A stretch of DNA of 64,000 bases from Solea solea (GCF_958295425.1 NC_081151.1:23380799-23444798); one strand, 5' to 3'; counted from the stretch's first letter, positions 42,307 to 56,980 are shown. The notes: generated from the sequence alone by a model not told the origin. Numbers and translations are program-made.

Positions 42307-45300
42307 ATGGCCAAAAACAAGGATGCGCGGCCCCCGACATTTGCCGTCAGCGTGGTCGGTCTCTCGGGGACCGAGAAAGATAAGGGGAACTGTGGCGTGG
42401 GCAAGTCCTGCCTCTGCAATCGGTATGTGCGCCCCGATGCGGACAGCTACTACTCGGAGCACACCTCAGTGCTGAGCACAATAGACTTTGGTGGACGCGT
42501 GGTCAACAATGACCACTTCCTCTACTGGGGGGACGTGCCCCATCGAGGGGACGATGGGTTGGACTGTAAAATCCAAATCATAGAGCAGACGGAGTTCATC
42601 GACGACCAGACGTTTCTCCCGCACCGGAGTACAAACCTGCAGCCGTACACCAAACGTGCGGCAGCAGCGAAGCTGCAGTCGGCAGAGAAGCTTATGTACA
42701 TCTGCACTGACCAGCTGGGCCTGGAGCAGGACTTTGACCAGAAGCAGATGCCCGACGGGAAGCTGAACATTGACAGTTTTGTGCTCTGCGTCGACGTCAG
42801 CAAGGGTTGCAATAGGAAGTTTGACGACCAGATGAAGTTCGTGAACAGTCTCTACTCTCAGATTGTGAAGTCGAAGAAACCCATCGTCGTCGCCGCCACC
42901 AAATGTGACGAGTGCGTGGACCAGCACCTTAGGGACCTGCAGAACTATGTCGCCAGCAAGAAAAACCTGTCGCTCATCGAGACGTCGTCGCGCTCCAACA
43001 TCAACGTGGAGCTCTGCTTCAACACTCTCATCCAGCAGCTGGATAAAGCGCGAGGGAAACCAAAAACTGTGCCATATCTAGAGGCTTATAAAGTCCAACG
43101 GCAGCTTGTTGCCTCAGTAACGGATAGATTTGACAAATTGATGTTGCACACAGTAAGAGATTACCACACAACGTGGAAAACGGTGGTCAGTAATATGAAG
43201 GGCCAACCCGACTTTGATGAGTTCATCACCCTGGAGGGCTCAAGGAAAGCACGCAGCATATTCTCAAAGCACATTGCACAACTGAAACAGGAGCACATTA
43301 GGAGGAGGAGGGAGGAGTACCTGACGACGCTGCCGAAAACCCTCAACAACATCCTCAATAACCTCGACGAGGTGGAACACCTCACCTGGCCCGAGGCGCA
43401 GAGCGTCATCCGGAACCGGCCTGATTTCCAGTACTGGTTTGTGATTCTGGAGCACACGCCCTGGGACGAGACGGACCACGTCGACAACAGCGACCGCAGG
43501 ATACCCTTCGACCTCCTCGACACGTTTGACGGCGAGAGGATTTACCGCAGCCACGTCCAGCATCTGCTGTCGGAGAAGAGGAGGGTGGAGATGAAGGAGA
43601 GGTTCAAGAAGACGCTGGACAGGGTCCATTTTATCAGTGCAGGGCAGTCTTGGGAGGAAGTCATGTGCTTTGTCATGGAGGACGAGGCCTACAAGTACAT
43701 CACAGAATCAGATAGGAGGGATGTTTACTGCAGACATCAGCAGGAAATAGTTGAAAGGGCTAAAGAGGATTTTCAGGAAATGCTTTTTGAGCACGCCGAG
43801 CTTTTCTACGACTTGGATCTGAACGCCACCCCCAGCTGCGACAAGATGAGCGAGATTCACTGTGTGCTGAACGAGGAGCCCAGATACAGAGCGCTGCAGA
43901 AGCTTGCCCCAGATAGAGAGTCACTCCTCCTCAAACACATCGGCTTTGTTTACCATCCCACTAAGGAAACGTGCCTGAGTGGGCAGAACTGTGTCGATCT
44001 GAAAGTGGAGCAGGTGTTGGCAAACAGGCTGGTGCAGCTTGACCACGGACGCTCTAATCTCTACTACAACAGTGCCAACGTCGATAAGATCAACCTCTGC
44101 CTCCTGGGAAGGGAGGGTCTCTCACAGGAGCTAGCCAATGAGATCCGAGCTCAGTCCACAGACGACGAGTACACGCTTGATGGTAAAATTTATGAACTGG
44201 AGCTTCTACCCGTGGACGTCAACTCCACTCTGCTCTTCAGCCACACGTGGATCACCACCTTCAAGCCGCACGGCTGCTTCTGCGTCTTCAACTCCATCGA
44301 GTCTCTCAACTGTATAGGAGATTGCATAGGAAGGATCCGAGCGGAGATAGCGCAGAGTCGGAGAGATCGATTTGCTCAGCCGCTGCCGTTCATTCTCATC
44401 CTGGCAAACCAGAGGGACAGCGTTTGCAAGAACATCCCCATCCTTCGACACCAGGGGCAGCAGCTGGCAAACAAGCTGCAGTGCACCTTTGTGGACATTC
44501 CCTCCGGGGCGTTTCCACGTAAATTCACAGAGTTCCAAGTGAAGCAGGGTCTGCGAGCAGTCCTGGACGGGCTGAAGCATAATTTTGACGTCTTGGCTCC
44601 TCTGCCTTCCATCAAAGACATGTCCGAGACTGACCTCAGGATAGTCATGTGTGCCATGTGCTGGGATCCTTTCAGTGTCGACCTCATCCTCTCGCCTTTC
44701 CTGGACTCTCACTGCTGTAGCGCCGGACAGCCGGGCCAGAGCAACACCCTCATACTGGACAAGATCATTGGCGACAGCCGGAGGAGGATCCAGGTCACCG
44801 TCCTTTCTTATCACTCTGCCATCGGTGTTCGCAAAGATGAACTGGTGCACGGCTACATTCTGGTCTACTCTGCCAAGCGCAAGGCGTCCATGGCGACCCT
44901 GCGGGCGTTTTTAGCCGAGGTCCAGGACGTAATCCCCGTCCAGATGGTGGCGATCACAGACAGCCAGGCGGACTTCTTTGAAAACGATGCCATCAAGGAG
45001 CTGATGACGGAGGGCGAGCACATCGCCACGGAGATCGCCGCCAAGTTTACGGCGCTGTACTCGTTGTCGCAGTATCACCGGCAGACGGAGGTTTTCACTC
45101 CCTTCTTCAACGAAGTGCTGGAGAAGAAGCCGGGCATCGAGAGCTCCTTCCTGTTTGACAGCTCGTCACGAGAGTGCACCACTGGCGCCAGTGAAGATGT
45201 CTTCCCCACCTCGCCTCATAGCCACTCCCCCGCCTACAACACCTACTACCCAGAGTCTGATGATGATAATGAAGCCCCGCCTCCTTACAGTCCGATAGGT

Positions 45301-46933
45301 GACGATGTTCAGCTTCTCCCCACACCCAGCGAGCGCGCCAAGTACCGAATCGACCTCGAGGGAAACGAGTATCCGGTCCATAGCACACCCGTGGGAGACC
45401 ATGAACGCAACCACAAAGTGCCTCCGCCTGTCCGGCCCAAACCGGTTCTCCCTAAACCCAATGTAAAAAAGTTGGACCCCAACTTACTTAAAACCATCGA
45501 GGCTGGCATGCGGAGTAATCGCAGGATGGTGCGCGGCCCGACGACGCACGCGGAGGACGTGGAACCGTCGGACAACTATGCAGACCCCGTGGACACCCTG
45601 CTCAGGTCCAGAGGCTTCCACAATGAGGACATATATGCCGTGCCCGATGACGCGCACAGCCGCCTGGTCAAAATCAGAAACTCCTTCGGCGGCTTGCACG
45701 GTCTCCACGGCGTGGGAGAGGAGGAGAACGGATACGACAGGAAGTCTCAGGCCGGGAGGCGGCCGTCAAAATACAAACATCGCTCTAAAATCCTCTTCAG
45801 CAGGACAAAGGCCTACCAGAGACGCTTCCACTCGGACAGCGATGGGGAGGAGTCTGGTCCCGCCACGCAGAAAAAGAAAAAGGGAAGAGCCCACCGGGGC
45901 AGCGAGGAGGACCCACTGCTCTCACCTGCTGACCCCTGGAAGGGGGGCATAGACAACCCTGCCATCACCTCCGACCCTGAGCAGGAGGACAAGAAGATGA
46001 AGAAGAAGAAGACGCCCAAAACACCAAAGGAACCAAAGAAGGTGAGTCCTTTTTAAGAACTTTATGAAATGTTTGAAAGTAAAGTGTAAGTCAAAGCTTT
46101 CATTCTTGTGAGTGACTGAAAGACGGAGCTTCACTGCATGGAATATGAGGGAGAACAGAAGACTGTGTGAGAGGGAGACAGGCTGACTGATGTGAGCCAG
46201 TTTCTGGAGAGAAAAGAAAGCATTTGATAATTGATTGATCGCGGCTTTTTTACGCCACACAGGCAGGAGGAAAGAAATAAAGTTTTATTAAAGATGCGCC
46301 ATTAAAGACCGCCTGTGTAATCCAAGATTTCAGGCTGCATCTGGAATGAGATGCTTTTGTTTTAAAAAGCTCATCTTAGGCTGCTGAGCATCAGCAGAGC
46401 CTTTACAGTCTCCTTTAAGAGAAAACATGATCAGATATCGCAAATAACACACAAGCAGTATACCATTAAAGGTACAGTAGGCAGGATTTTTTCTGGCATT
46501 ATGGATCAGTAATCCCATAATAAACTTTCAGAATAACACCGCAAAGAAACTTTAAAAAATTGTTTGTGTGGGAGAGATGTAAAGGTCAAACAATGTGGGT
46601 TTTTTGATGGTTATTTAGAAGTCGATTTTCTTTGTTTTTACTCTCACCATCTGATAAAATATATAAAGGTTTAAAAATAACAAATGGTACACTAAATTAC
46701 AGGGCTGCAACTATTATTTTCCTACGCTCGAAAACCAGAAAATATTCACCTTTTTAAGAAGCTGAAAAAACAGAAAAACTTCAAATTATGAATAAAGAAA
46801 TCAATTTAATAATCCGTTAGATTGTTGTTGTTGTTGTTGCAGCCCTAAAGATCCCAAACTGTCAACATTTGAATGTTCTGCCAATGAAACTCGCGCAATC
46901 TCGCCTACTGCAGCTTTAACATTGAACAAACTT

Positions 46934-46974
<41 letters not shown>

Positions 46975-48695
46975 CGTGTAAAAAGGAAAACTATAAATAT
47001 TCCACATTTATCCACTCTGATACTGCGCGCTCTCGACTCGAACGTAAACACTGAAAGAGGAATGACACAGAGCTCCGCGTTGGCGTGAAGCGCCCGGTGA
47101 AACACACCCATACATTAAATGCAATCATCCAGCAGAGAACCAAATTCCTCACAAATCACTTGCAGGTCCGTCCATGTTGGAATCCACTGCGGCACAATGT
47201 GAAGTGTAATTTAAAACTCACCTCCATTTTCATTCACTTCTCTACTCAAAATGGATTCTTCTGTATTTACGTTGTGTCAAAGTGGAGCTGCAGTTTAAGG
47301 CGACGGCGACATCTGCTCTTCATTAAGACGTGTTTGCCGCCTTTAAATGGACACAAAGAATCATGCAGAAAATGATGCAGGCCAACACACACACACTGGC
47401 ACGCATCAGATAATCGTGTGTAAATCAGTGGAGAAACAGCCTGCGGTCTTAAATGAATGCAGGTCATTGTGGGAACATTGAAAGTGTCTGTGATTATCAG
47501 TGAGAGGAGAGCGAACGGAGAGCCCCGAGGTACAAAATGGAAGGTGTTTAAGTCGCGGTTCCCGGCCAATTAGACGAGCCGGAGCGCCCGCAACCGCTGT
47601 CGGTATGACAACTCTTTTGAAGCGCGGAGGAGTGTGGGAAATCAAACGCCACCTCAGCACCTCGTTACTCATCGTTCATGAATAACGGTTTTGTCGCCGC
47701 CGCCGCCTTTCTTGTCGTCTTCCCACACATGAGGCTCCCTCTGCTTGTTCCCCTCGCTCCTCCCTTACATCGCCAACTTTCCTGTCTGATCTATTCCCAA
47801 AATCTCCTCCTCCTCCTGATATGATCTGCCCCCTCATCGCCCTCCCTCCTCCCCCACCTCTGTTCTCCCTCTTGTCTTTTATCATTTTCACCCGTCTCTC
47901 TCTCTCTCTCTCCTCGTGCTCTTTTCTCTCTCTAAAAGTTTTATTTTTCGTCAACTTGGTCTCTCCTCTGTCAGGACATCTGCTTTACTTTCTCTACTCC
48001 TCTCTACTCCTGCGATGCTGCATTTCACTGTTCCAACTTCTTTCTTCTCCTCCTTTCAGTCTTTGAAAATCACCCTGAATGGACACAAGGGTTATTGAAA
48101 GTGCTTGGATTTTGTACTTGAAAGAAGTGAAGTTGATGTTTAGGTAAATGTCTCCCTTGTTTATGACGCCACCTGCTGTTTCAGGCCCTGCGTCGCTTGT
48201 ACGATGTACGTAAGACGAGGCCTACGCAGGACAAACATGGAGTCGTAATCAGTAGCCGTGTTGTGGACACTGTCCGCTGTGTGTCTCTCTCTCTCTCCAC
48301 TGTTCACGTGAGTCTGTGCAGAACAGCGAGCGAGTAAAGTTAAAACAAGAGCGAGAAATGACGATGTGATGTCGGGGAAATCTCTGTCTGGTGTGGCCAC
48401 AGTTGCTCCTTGCCTGGGATAGGTTTGCGTCCATGGTTCCTCTACTTCCTGTCACAGTCACTCCTGGTTATATAATCATCTCATCTCCCTCTCTTCATTC
48501 TCTCGTATCCACCTTTTCTCTCTTTTTTTTTTTTTTTATAGCAGAGATCCTCGAAGCCCCCGAAGCCTCTGTACCCTCCGACCAGGAGAACCTGGGAGAG
48601 CAACTACTTTGGCGTTCCTCTGCAGAACCTGGTGACACTGGATCGACCCATCCCACTCTTTATCGAGAAATGCGTCGACTACATCGAGCGGACGG
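42307..48695 (+). CDS. arhgap5: ARHGAP5 (p190-B RhoGAP), 5' part; RhoGAP exons outside window
   Basis: GTPase-activating protein for Rho, acting at the plasma membrane and cytosol downstream of integrin, growth-factor and Src signalling. Two coding exons are visible: 42307-46041 (exactly 1245 codons, the single large exon typical of the family) and 48545-48695, which ends in phase 1 at ERTG. Residues 14-35 hold the GTPase-like P-loop [11 protein letters not shown]-type repeats run from about residue 250 to 530 (for example RDYHTTWK near 279). Two pseudo-GTPase regions follow to about residue 930. DNYADP (Y1091) and DIYAVP (Y1110) match the phosphotyrosine sites that recruit p120RasGAP. A polybasic Lys-rich tail precedes the exon end. 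The second exon ([16 protein letters not shown]) starts the RhoGAP domain; the arginine-finger exon is not in the window. The start ATG has A at -3 and G at +4. Confidence 0.96.
46042..48544 (+). other. ARHGAP5 intron 2
   Basis: Donor AAG|GTGAGT, acceptor TATAGCAG|AGATCC after a long T run. It contains a GGCTGCAAC repeat (46702-46848), a (CA)n tract (46937-46971) and a pyrimidine-rich stretch (47755-48060). No other gene is seen. Confidence 0.7.
46702..46848 (+). repeat. GGCTGCAAC fish repeat, short copy with both ends
   Basis: Starts GGGCTGCAACTATTATTTTC and ends GTTGTTGCAGCCCTAAAG, with AGAAAATATTCACC and AAGCTGAAAA inside. Confidence 0.7.
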
Positions 48696-51160
48696 GTGAG
48701 TCAGCGGCAGCTTCCTCCCGTCTTGTTGTTGTGTTTGTTTTTACTGCCGGGGCGTCCAGGTGCGACCGGGCTCGGTGCTGTTTTGTAAATCTTTTCATGG
48801 TACACCTGCTTTGTTTATACCTGCAAACGATTTGTGGCTGTTTGCCGTCAATAAGCCTTTCATGTCTTTCCAAATGAGTGAAGAGAAGGATGGGGTGGAG
48901 GGGTTTGGTGGGAAACGTTAGTGAGGAGGAGGCACTGCTCCGTTAGCTCACTGCCAACCTGCCAGTCAGTACAAGTCAATTTTAAATCGATGACTTGTGT
49001 TGCCGCGGCGTTTGATGTGTTGCCAGAGAGAACTGCTGGAGCCACGACAGAAAAGATGCTGGGGGGGAAAAACGATCAAGATCAAAAATCTAATTAAGGA
49101 ATGAAAGCTGTGAGATTAGAGCGAGTACGTGTCGTCCATTAATCAAGTGTTGACAAGAAAGGAGAAAAGAAAATGAGCGGGTGCCTGTCGGGCTGTGTAA
49201 GAGCACATTATAGACGGGGAAGTCTCACAGAGGGCCAGAGCACAGAGTGCATACCTGATCCAAGATCACACAGCTGCTAACAAGAGGATCCAGCTACTTC
49301 CTGTTCTGTGCTGGACTTTGTGAATATGGATCGGAACGTTTTCCCTTTTCCTCTCATTCTCACAGAATCACCCGAAACAACACTTGATGCCATAGTACAC
49401 ATGTCCAGCCTGTATGTGGCGCTGTGACGCTGTGACAGAAATGCACCAAAAACAGTATTTTAATATAAAACTGTATTTGAGCAAGTAAACAACCACAGAG
49501 ACGGGTCCCTGAACGCTGGTTGTGATGTGGATAATAAGCGGATTCTTGTTTGAATGGACCTTTGTCATTAGTGTTGTCCGTCGACCTTTGTAAAACAATG
49601 GTTTTCAATGACGTCGTCCACACGCGTGTCATTGGTCCACAGGTCCAGTTCAATTGTGTCTCTGTTGGACTTTGTTTGTGTTTAGATTTAGTTTGTGTCT
49701 GTGAACTTTAGTACCCCGCTCACTGCTGAGCTGTTATTATAGCGTTTGAGTGTTATTGTGCAGATTAAAGCACAGATAAAACCGCTTTTAGTCGTGTGTC
49801 ACCCAGTGGTTCCCAAACACTGGGTCAGGACCTACAGATGGCTCATGAGAGATTTTTATATGGGTCCCCAAAACAAATTGGCCAAATTGGCCAAATTTTC
49901 CCTGTCATTTAGTTAAGATTTACGAGTATATGTTTAAATAACACGCATAAAATCACATTTAATTTGATTTACCAAACTCTTTCTCTGTGACCAACTCAAT
50001 ATAATATCAGCTGTTGGAGATATGAAGGGCAATTCTTATGTATTTGTTTATTTGTTAGTGGAAGGATTGGATGGAATGTGTCACTCTAACTGCAGAGGAA
50101 GAGATTTTGAATTCACTTTTACTGCGAGGACGTCAGCGTGAGACAACAGTGCGAATACAGTTTGTTGTGGTTCAGCAACATTGGTTGCTATGGAGACGGG
50201 GACTCCCAAATACGTTATTGTGCAACAAAATACAGTCTCGGTGACGGAAGACCGCTTTATAAATGCCCAGCGTGACTTAAATCAGAACAAAAAACCTGTT
50301 ATTTCTAACACAAAGGCACATTTTAAATTTTGCTTGTGTCAGTTTCTGTTGTTCAGAATAATTTTTTATGTTTTGTGGACAAAATGATGAAATGGATCAT
50401 AACCCAGAGCAGTGAAAAAGTACTCGTGCTTGTATCGGACTCGCTCAGACGACTCCGTGTGGATGAATAAAGGTTTAAAATAAAGACGAGTGGCCTGTGT
50501 GGACACGTTTTACTGGTAACTGGTGACACAGGCCCTCAGTGCATGCTGGGAATGCGTTTGGCGTGCTGCCCGGCTGTCGTGAAAGAGACGGCCTCTCCCT
50601 GTGTTTGAGAAATCCCTCGGTGAGGTCATGGATTAGTTGGATAGATATTTATACTCTGTGGTGGACACTTGAGCCAGAGTGACTCTGAGTCCTGTTTATT
50701 TTTATTTTTCTGTCCTCTGCACATTCAGACATGACAAGACACGAGGTTTCGTGTGAGTTTTTCCATCCATCCAACGAAGAAAATCAATATTTTAAACATA
50801 AATCAATATTTTATGAGTTTTCTGCATACGTGTTCCACTTCTCTTTCCCGGGTTTCGTGAGCTCAGAGTGTCTCCATGGTTATTTTAAATCTTGTTTTGA
50901 GGACATTTGTGCCCGGGGTGTTTAAAAGAGCGCGGGAACGCTGCACCTGAAGACTGAAAAATAATAATAAAAACATTCCATTCAACCGCCCAGATTCTTT
51001 CACACACCTCAGTGTAAACAACCACGACAATAAAGGAGCTGAGGAAACACCAGAGGTAGAGTTGCCTAAAAAAATAACGTGATTAAAGAAAGAAATGCAA
51101 TAAATGTTTAATTAAAATACAAAACACATCAATAAAGTTGTAATTAAAGGAAATGTGTTT

Positions 51161-51290
51161 AGGGCTGCAGTGATTAATCAATTAAGGATTTACACGCATT
51201 TTTTTTTTTGAATAATTCTCACCATTTTCAGATCCGTATAACAACGGAATCATTAAAGCTGAACGTTTGTTAGTTAGTTGCAGCCCTAAA
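51161..51290 (+). repeat. GGCTGCAAC fish repeat, short copy
   Basis: AGGGCTGCAGTGATTAATCA at the start and TTAGTTGCAGCCCTAAAA at the end, a compact internally deleted copy. Confidence 0.7.
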
Positions 51291-51518
51291 ATGACGTTAA
51301 CCTGCTGAAATCTAAATAAAAAAGGTGGCTCTTGACTTTCCCTCTTCCTCCTCACCCTATTTCCTGTCGTCTTACCTAAATTCAGTTTCTTAAAGGCGGC
51401 GTTTGTTCTCGTTCTGAGGGCTGTGAGTTAATTCCCTTCAGAATATGTTTTGATGTTGGGTCGAATAATCTACATGAGCTCGTTGATGACTGCCAACTAA
51501 AGTTAGGATTAATCCCAG

Positions 51519-51561
<43 letters not shown>

Positions 51562-52805
51562 CGTGCCTGCCAGCTGACAGTCGTGTATCAGAGATTTCAT
51601 GGCCACTGCTGTGGAAACTGTCTAAGTCCAGACAGTCTGTTAGGTGGATTTTAAGAGCTTTTCCCCTCCCTTCTTTCTTTCTTTTTTTGTGTGAATATAA
51701 TTTCTCACCAGACGCAGAGAAACATCTTTGTGTGTGTGTGTGTGTGTGCATTCTCTTAAAGCCTGCTGTTGCGTAAAGTGTTTCATATCCAGGCAGCTGA
51801 AGAGTCTTTACAACTTAATGAGGCCTTTTAGGTTGTTTTCTCGTATGTCTGTTTGCGTTGATTGGGGTTTTTGTGTGGTGTGGACTGGAGTCGACTGATA
51901 ATGGATTTTTAAAAGAACAATGGCCGTGATTTCGTTATCAGCGAATGCTGAATGGGGGTAAAAAAAAAAGACAAACGTGAAAAAATTCACATTCAAGAAG
52001 CTGAAAATTCACAGAAACTGGTTTTAATCATTTTAAAACATGAACACTGATCCCATTTCCTTGAATGTATTTCTAAGGGTTATTGAAAGCACCTCGTTTT
52101 CTTGCAGCAGATAATTTACCACTAAACGGTTGTTTTTGTTATTATAATCATTAGGAAAAATGATGTCATATTCACACATATTCAGCCATTGATGTATAAT
52201 TTGTGCTCCTCATGCTATGATGTGTGTCTCTACATGAGGGGTGGAGCTTCTAACAGAGACGGGGTTGGCTACGGTCGTGAATCAGCTGACCTCCAATGTC
52301 TTAATCATCTTGTTTATGGTCTAATGTGTGTGTAGGACATGTTTTGTCTCATGGTGCGGAGGTGTGAAGGTCGCGGGGGTCGTCCTGTTTCGTTGCGTAG
52401 CTTTGTCGTCTGGTGAAAAATGGGCTGGATCCTCCCGAGATCCACCCGGGTTAATGTCTGCGAAATGAATCCGCTGAAACCGATCTGGAGCGGCAGCTGT
52501 GGCTGACCTCTGACCCCTGTGCAGCGGAGCAGGACAGAGTCAGTCCCCCGTGGGAATCGTTAAAGCATCACCGCTTTATTGTGTTACCGTTGTTTCTGCA
52601 CTCCAAAGCAGACACTTGTCACGTTAATTGAGGTGAAAGTCAAAGTGTTAAAGTGCTCCTCCCCCTTTATCGCAGCCGGGAATCGGTCTGTTAACATTAG
52701 CTCTTAAACTGACTGATATTATCTATTGATCTGGTGCTTTAACAGCACTATTATCACTACTTTGTTGCCCAGTTGTGTACATTTTATAGACTGACCATGA
52801 AAACA

Positions 52806-53060
52806 GCTGCAACTAACCATGATTGTTTTCATTATCAAAGATAATGTGTTTAGGGCTGATTTGTTTCAAGTGTTTGATTCATTTTTTTGGTTGATAAAAT
52901 GACCCGTCATTCCCACACCCTGCAAAGGACGACATCCTCAAATCTCCACAACCAGACGCACTCACTTTACCGTCACTGAGGATCAAAGAAATCCAGATTA
53001 TTCACATTTCAGAAGCTGAAATCACAGAAATGCACAAACTAACTAATTCTGCTAACCACC
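52806..53060 (+). repeat. GGCTGCAAC fish repeat, long copy
   Basis: GCTGCAACTAACCATGATTG, then TTGATAAAATGACC, TCCTCAAATCTCCACAACCA, CCAGATTATTCACATTTCAG and AAGCTGAAATC. Confidence 0.65.
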
Positions 53061-53164
53061 GCCAAAATGGCCAATCATGTTTTAATGGTGTAGACTAATG
53101 GCTGGAATTGATGATATTTTTACTGCAGAATTCTCACAGTAAACGTGAGAGGTGCCACAGAGAG

Positions 53165-53190
53165 GTGGCGCTGCTGCCGCTGCCGCTGCC

Positions 53191-53230
<40 letters not shown>

Positions 53231-53360
53231 CTGCTCAGTTGTGGCGAGGAGACCCAGACTGCTGGTTGTTAGGGTTTAACCACATGTAATAAGCTGCCGG
53301 TGGAGAGGAACAGAGGCAGCAGCAGCAGCATCAGCAGCATCATCAGCATCATGATGATGA
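53165..53360. repeat. CTG/CCG trinucleotide cluster and CAGCAT runs
   Basis: GCTGCCGCTGCCGCTGC then (CTG)n/(GTT)n blocks, with CAGCAGCAGCAT and ATCATGATGATG runs further on; intronic. Confidence 0.85.
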
Positions 53361-55360
53361 AGATGATGGCTGTTTGTGGTGAGAGTGTGAGGAAAGAAGA
53401 AACTGTGATTTATTTTTCTTCTTCTGTGTGTTTGTGAGATGAACGTGTGAATGTGTGAGACGGAGGCAGCAAATGTGACGGAGAGAGTGGGAGATGTGAG
53501 CGCGTGACCTTTGATTTGTCGGGTGTGTGTGATAAGTGATAAGACTGTGTGTGTGTGTGTCGTGTGACTGGAGCGTCACCAGTCCTGGGAGCTTTAATGC
53601 ACATTTAAACGTTGAAAACGTAAACACTGTCGTGAATAGGGCTGCTAAGTCACTTCAGAGAGGCTGATTGTTGGTTGTGGACGTTTTCTGACTTCTGATT
53701 GTGTAAATTCAAATGTACAAATTGTCAGAAAGTGTGGCCAAATGCTCTGAAACATAGTTATTTCATTCAAAAGTTTTTTTTCCTGCATTTGATATTCTGT
53801 TGTTCATTAGTTTTTATTCAAAACACTGCAGACATAAAACACAAATGGGAGAAACAGACCATAATTGTTATTACGCCATTCAAAAAAGAAGAAATCTGCA
53901 AAATGAATCACTGAATGTATATTAATTATTTTAGGCTATTACCAGAGTTTGAATTTTTAAGCGTTAAAGTATCATGACTTCAACTCTAAATGAGGACTGT
54001 CACATGAATTGAAGGTTAATAGCAGACAGGAATCTATCAAGCTGGCGCTTTAACAGCACTATTATCAATTATTGTTGTTATTTTTCAACCCATTTGTGCA
54101 CATTTTATAGACGAGCTGTGAAAACGGCTGCAGACAGCCATGATAATGCGTTTACAGGTGACGACTGCAGCAGGAAACTGTCTGTGGAGCCTGCTGTGTG
54201 CACAATTTCCCCCAAAATATGTATATGAAGTGCTGGAATGACATTTGAGGACACATACGGCTTCTCTGGAACATTTCTGGAACATTTCAGTGATGCTTGA
54301 GCAGAAAACAAACAATACAAATACTGATAATAGATTTGAAAGCCAGTGTCAACAGTTATAGACATTTAAAATGAGAAACTCCACACACTGGCTTTTTTCC
54401 TGCTAAATGTCTATTAAAAAATGTCTGCGATCAGAGTTTGTCATGATTTTCTGACCCCGTGGGAAAGTGTTCACACTGGGCCATCTGTTTCCTACAAAAC
54501 CACGTCTGAGAATCTCCTTATTAAGTTTGCATTTCTGTCGTTAAATGTGTTAAAGATGAGTTAAAGATGAGTTAAAGGATTAAATGAGATAAAAGAAGGA
54601 CAATGAAGGTTTGTTCTGTTACCGTCGTTTCACTGCGTTCTCTCACAGTCGCCACGTTCTAATAATAACCCGCTCTAAGAGACGTCTCCCCGGGGCTTTT
54701 TCACGTCCTTGAAGGTTTGTGTATTTAAGGAAAATGAACCAGGTGATTTCTTCTTCTTCTCCCTTCTCGTTTCTCTGAAAGCGACATTCTTGATTCTTCA
54801 CTAACCTTGATTTTTGGCGGCCAAGGTCACGCTGGCGTTTTAAGCAAAGGTCACATACACTCACGAATACGATTCATGTGTTCACACTGACAGACCTTTT
54901 ATCATGGAGTCACAAATCCATCGTTTTCCATAGATATTAATTGTGGTGTTTGTGTTATTTATCTCTGATGTTTTTAACAGGCTTTAGAGACAGTCTTTAG
55001 CTGCTTAGATGTAAATATGTTGTGTTATGACCACAGTCAGTGTTTTTCAGCGTTCTCAGACTAATAATCACCGCGTCTAGATTAAATGCTCATCATAAGT
55101 TGCAGCCTTGGCTGTTTTTCCAGTCAGCCCAATCAACAACAACAAAAACATCACCTCTCTCTCCTGGAAAGTGAATTTTAAGTCCCTAATAATCACGACA
55201 ACGTATCGGGAGAAACATCCATGAGTTAATAACACCTTGAGATGTTGAATTTTTATATTTATTTGCATTTTTGCAGAGAAACAGTCAGAGTTCATGTACC
55301 TGCTGTGGTGCATCAGAAATAAAGTGTTTGTTTTTCTTTGAAGAGCTCAGCCTGCCTCTG

Positions 55361-55586
<226 letters not shown>

Positions 55587-56275
55587 TCTTTACAGTACAT
55601 CACAGCGATAGGTCCTAACCTTACATTTCCCTTCAGAATGCAGCCGCTGGGGGATCAGGCTTTTAGACGAGCGCGGTTTTTACAAGGTCGAGCGCGAGTC
55701 TCCTCTGTGTATGTTCAACATTAAGCTCTCAGAGTTAAACACAGAGAGATCAGCGGGGGGTGAAACTCCGCTCCTACCAGCATCCAGCAATAAGAATGTG
55801 ACGGGTCACAGCTGCACACACCTGATAATACTCCTGAGAGAGAAGTGATGTGGAAAACCACGTGAAAGCCATGAAGAGCTGAAGGAGGAGGAGAAAGGAG
55901 AAAATTGGCGACGTGAGGAACTTGTTTAAAGTTTTAAACGAACATGCTCGCCGTGACCTTTCCTCTGTGTGAAGTGTGAACTCTGCGGCTTTTGATTAAT
56001 GGCTGCTTTAGAGGAGGAAATGCAGTCTCAGGGGGCAGAGGGAGCAGCAGGAGACGCACGGCGATGTCTTCACGAGCCGTCCTCCAAACTGTTGAGGTCC
56101 CCCGCGTCTCCTTGTGCTCAATTGAGGATAAATTAAGAACCAGAAACATTGTTGAATGTTGGCATCTAAATATTTTATGGTTCAGGTGTTTTGTGTTCGT
56201 ATTCAGTGCTGACAGCATCATGTGTGGACACCGGTGTGATTATCAGCTGGTATCGTACAGTAGGGTTTTTTTATA

Positions 56276-56307
56276 AAAGTCTGTCTCACAGTGAGATAAA
56301 GACGTGA
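56276..56307. repeat. Fold-back repeat, outer-end fragment (copy 10)
   Basis: AAAGTCTGTCTCACAGTGAG followed by ATAAAGACGTGA, identical in order to the right end of copy 9. Confidence 0.65.
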
Positions 56308-56937
56308 TATTATAGACTGAAGCTGGCATGGATTTTAAATATTGAATAAAAATCTAGCGTTTAAGTTAAACCTCTGATTTAACCCGGCCTCATAAAATCA
56401 TTTTATGAATCCGCAGCACATGTGAGTAATAAAGTTTTAGGTGCTCACTGATGCTGTTCACTGTGTTTTATGCCGGCATGTATTTAAATAAATACTCGGT
56501 TATAAAAGCGCTCTTTTATTCGATCTGTTTGTCTTCCGGGTAAAAAACGTTATAAAGCGGCGAGGAAGTGAGAATAAAGTAGATTAAATGATGCACTGGC
56601 TCCCCTGTTTTCCTCCTCCCTCCTTCTTTTGTTATTCAGTTTAAAACTGATGATATCCACACACACACACACACACCTCTTCCACTTTCATATGTTCTAA
56701 TGTGGAAGCAGAGAAAGTCGCTGCTTGAGAAGCTTTGTTTATTTTACCTGCCAGTGAATAAATGACCAAACCGTGTCCATGAAAATTCATTTTTGCCAAA
56801 CATCTGGGCCTGAAGCCAAGAATGTGGAAAAAAGACACAATGGGACAATGGTTTGTGTCTTTTTTCTTTTTCTTGCTTACATTAAAGCCCTGAAAACACA
56901 AGAATAAAAGCCTTTCATGATGTGGGGTCCGTGAGAT

Positions 56938-56980
<43 letters not shown>
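56938..56980. repeat. (CAG)14 microsatellite
   Basis: Uninterrupted CAG run in ARHGAP5 intron 3. Confidence 0.95.

Noticed and set aside
44206..44850. 214-codon open frame antisense to ARHGAP5
   Set aside because: Shadow of the large coding exon; no splice or family support on the minus strand. The same applies to the other antisense frames in 42466-46019.
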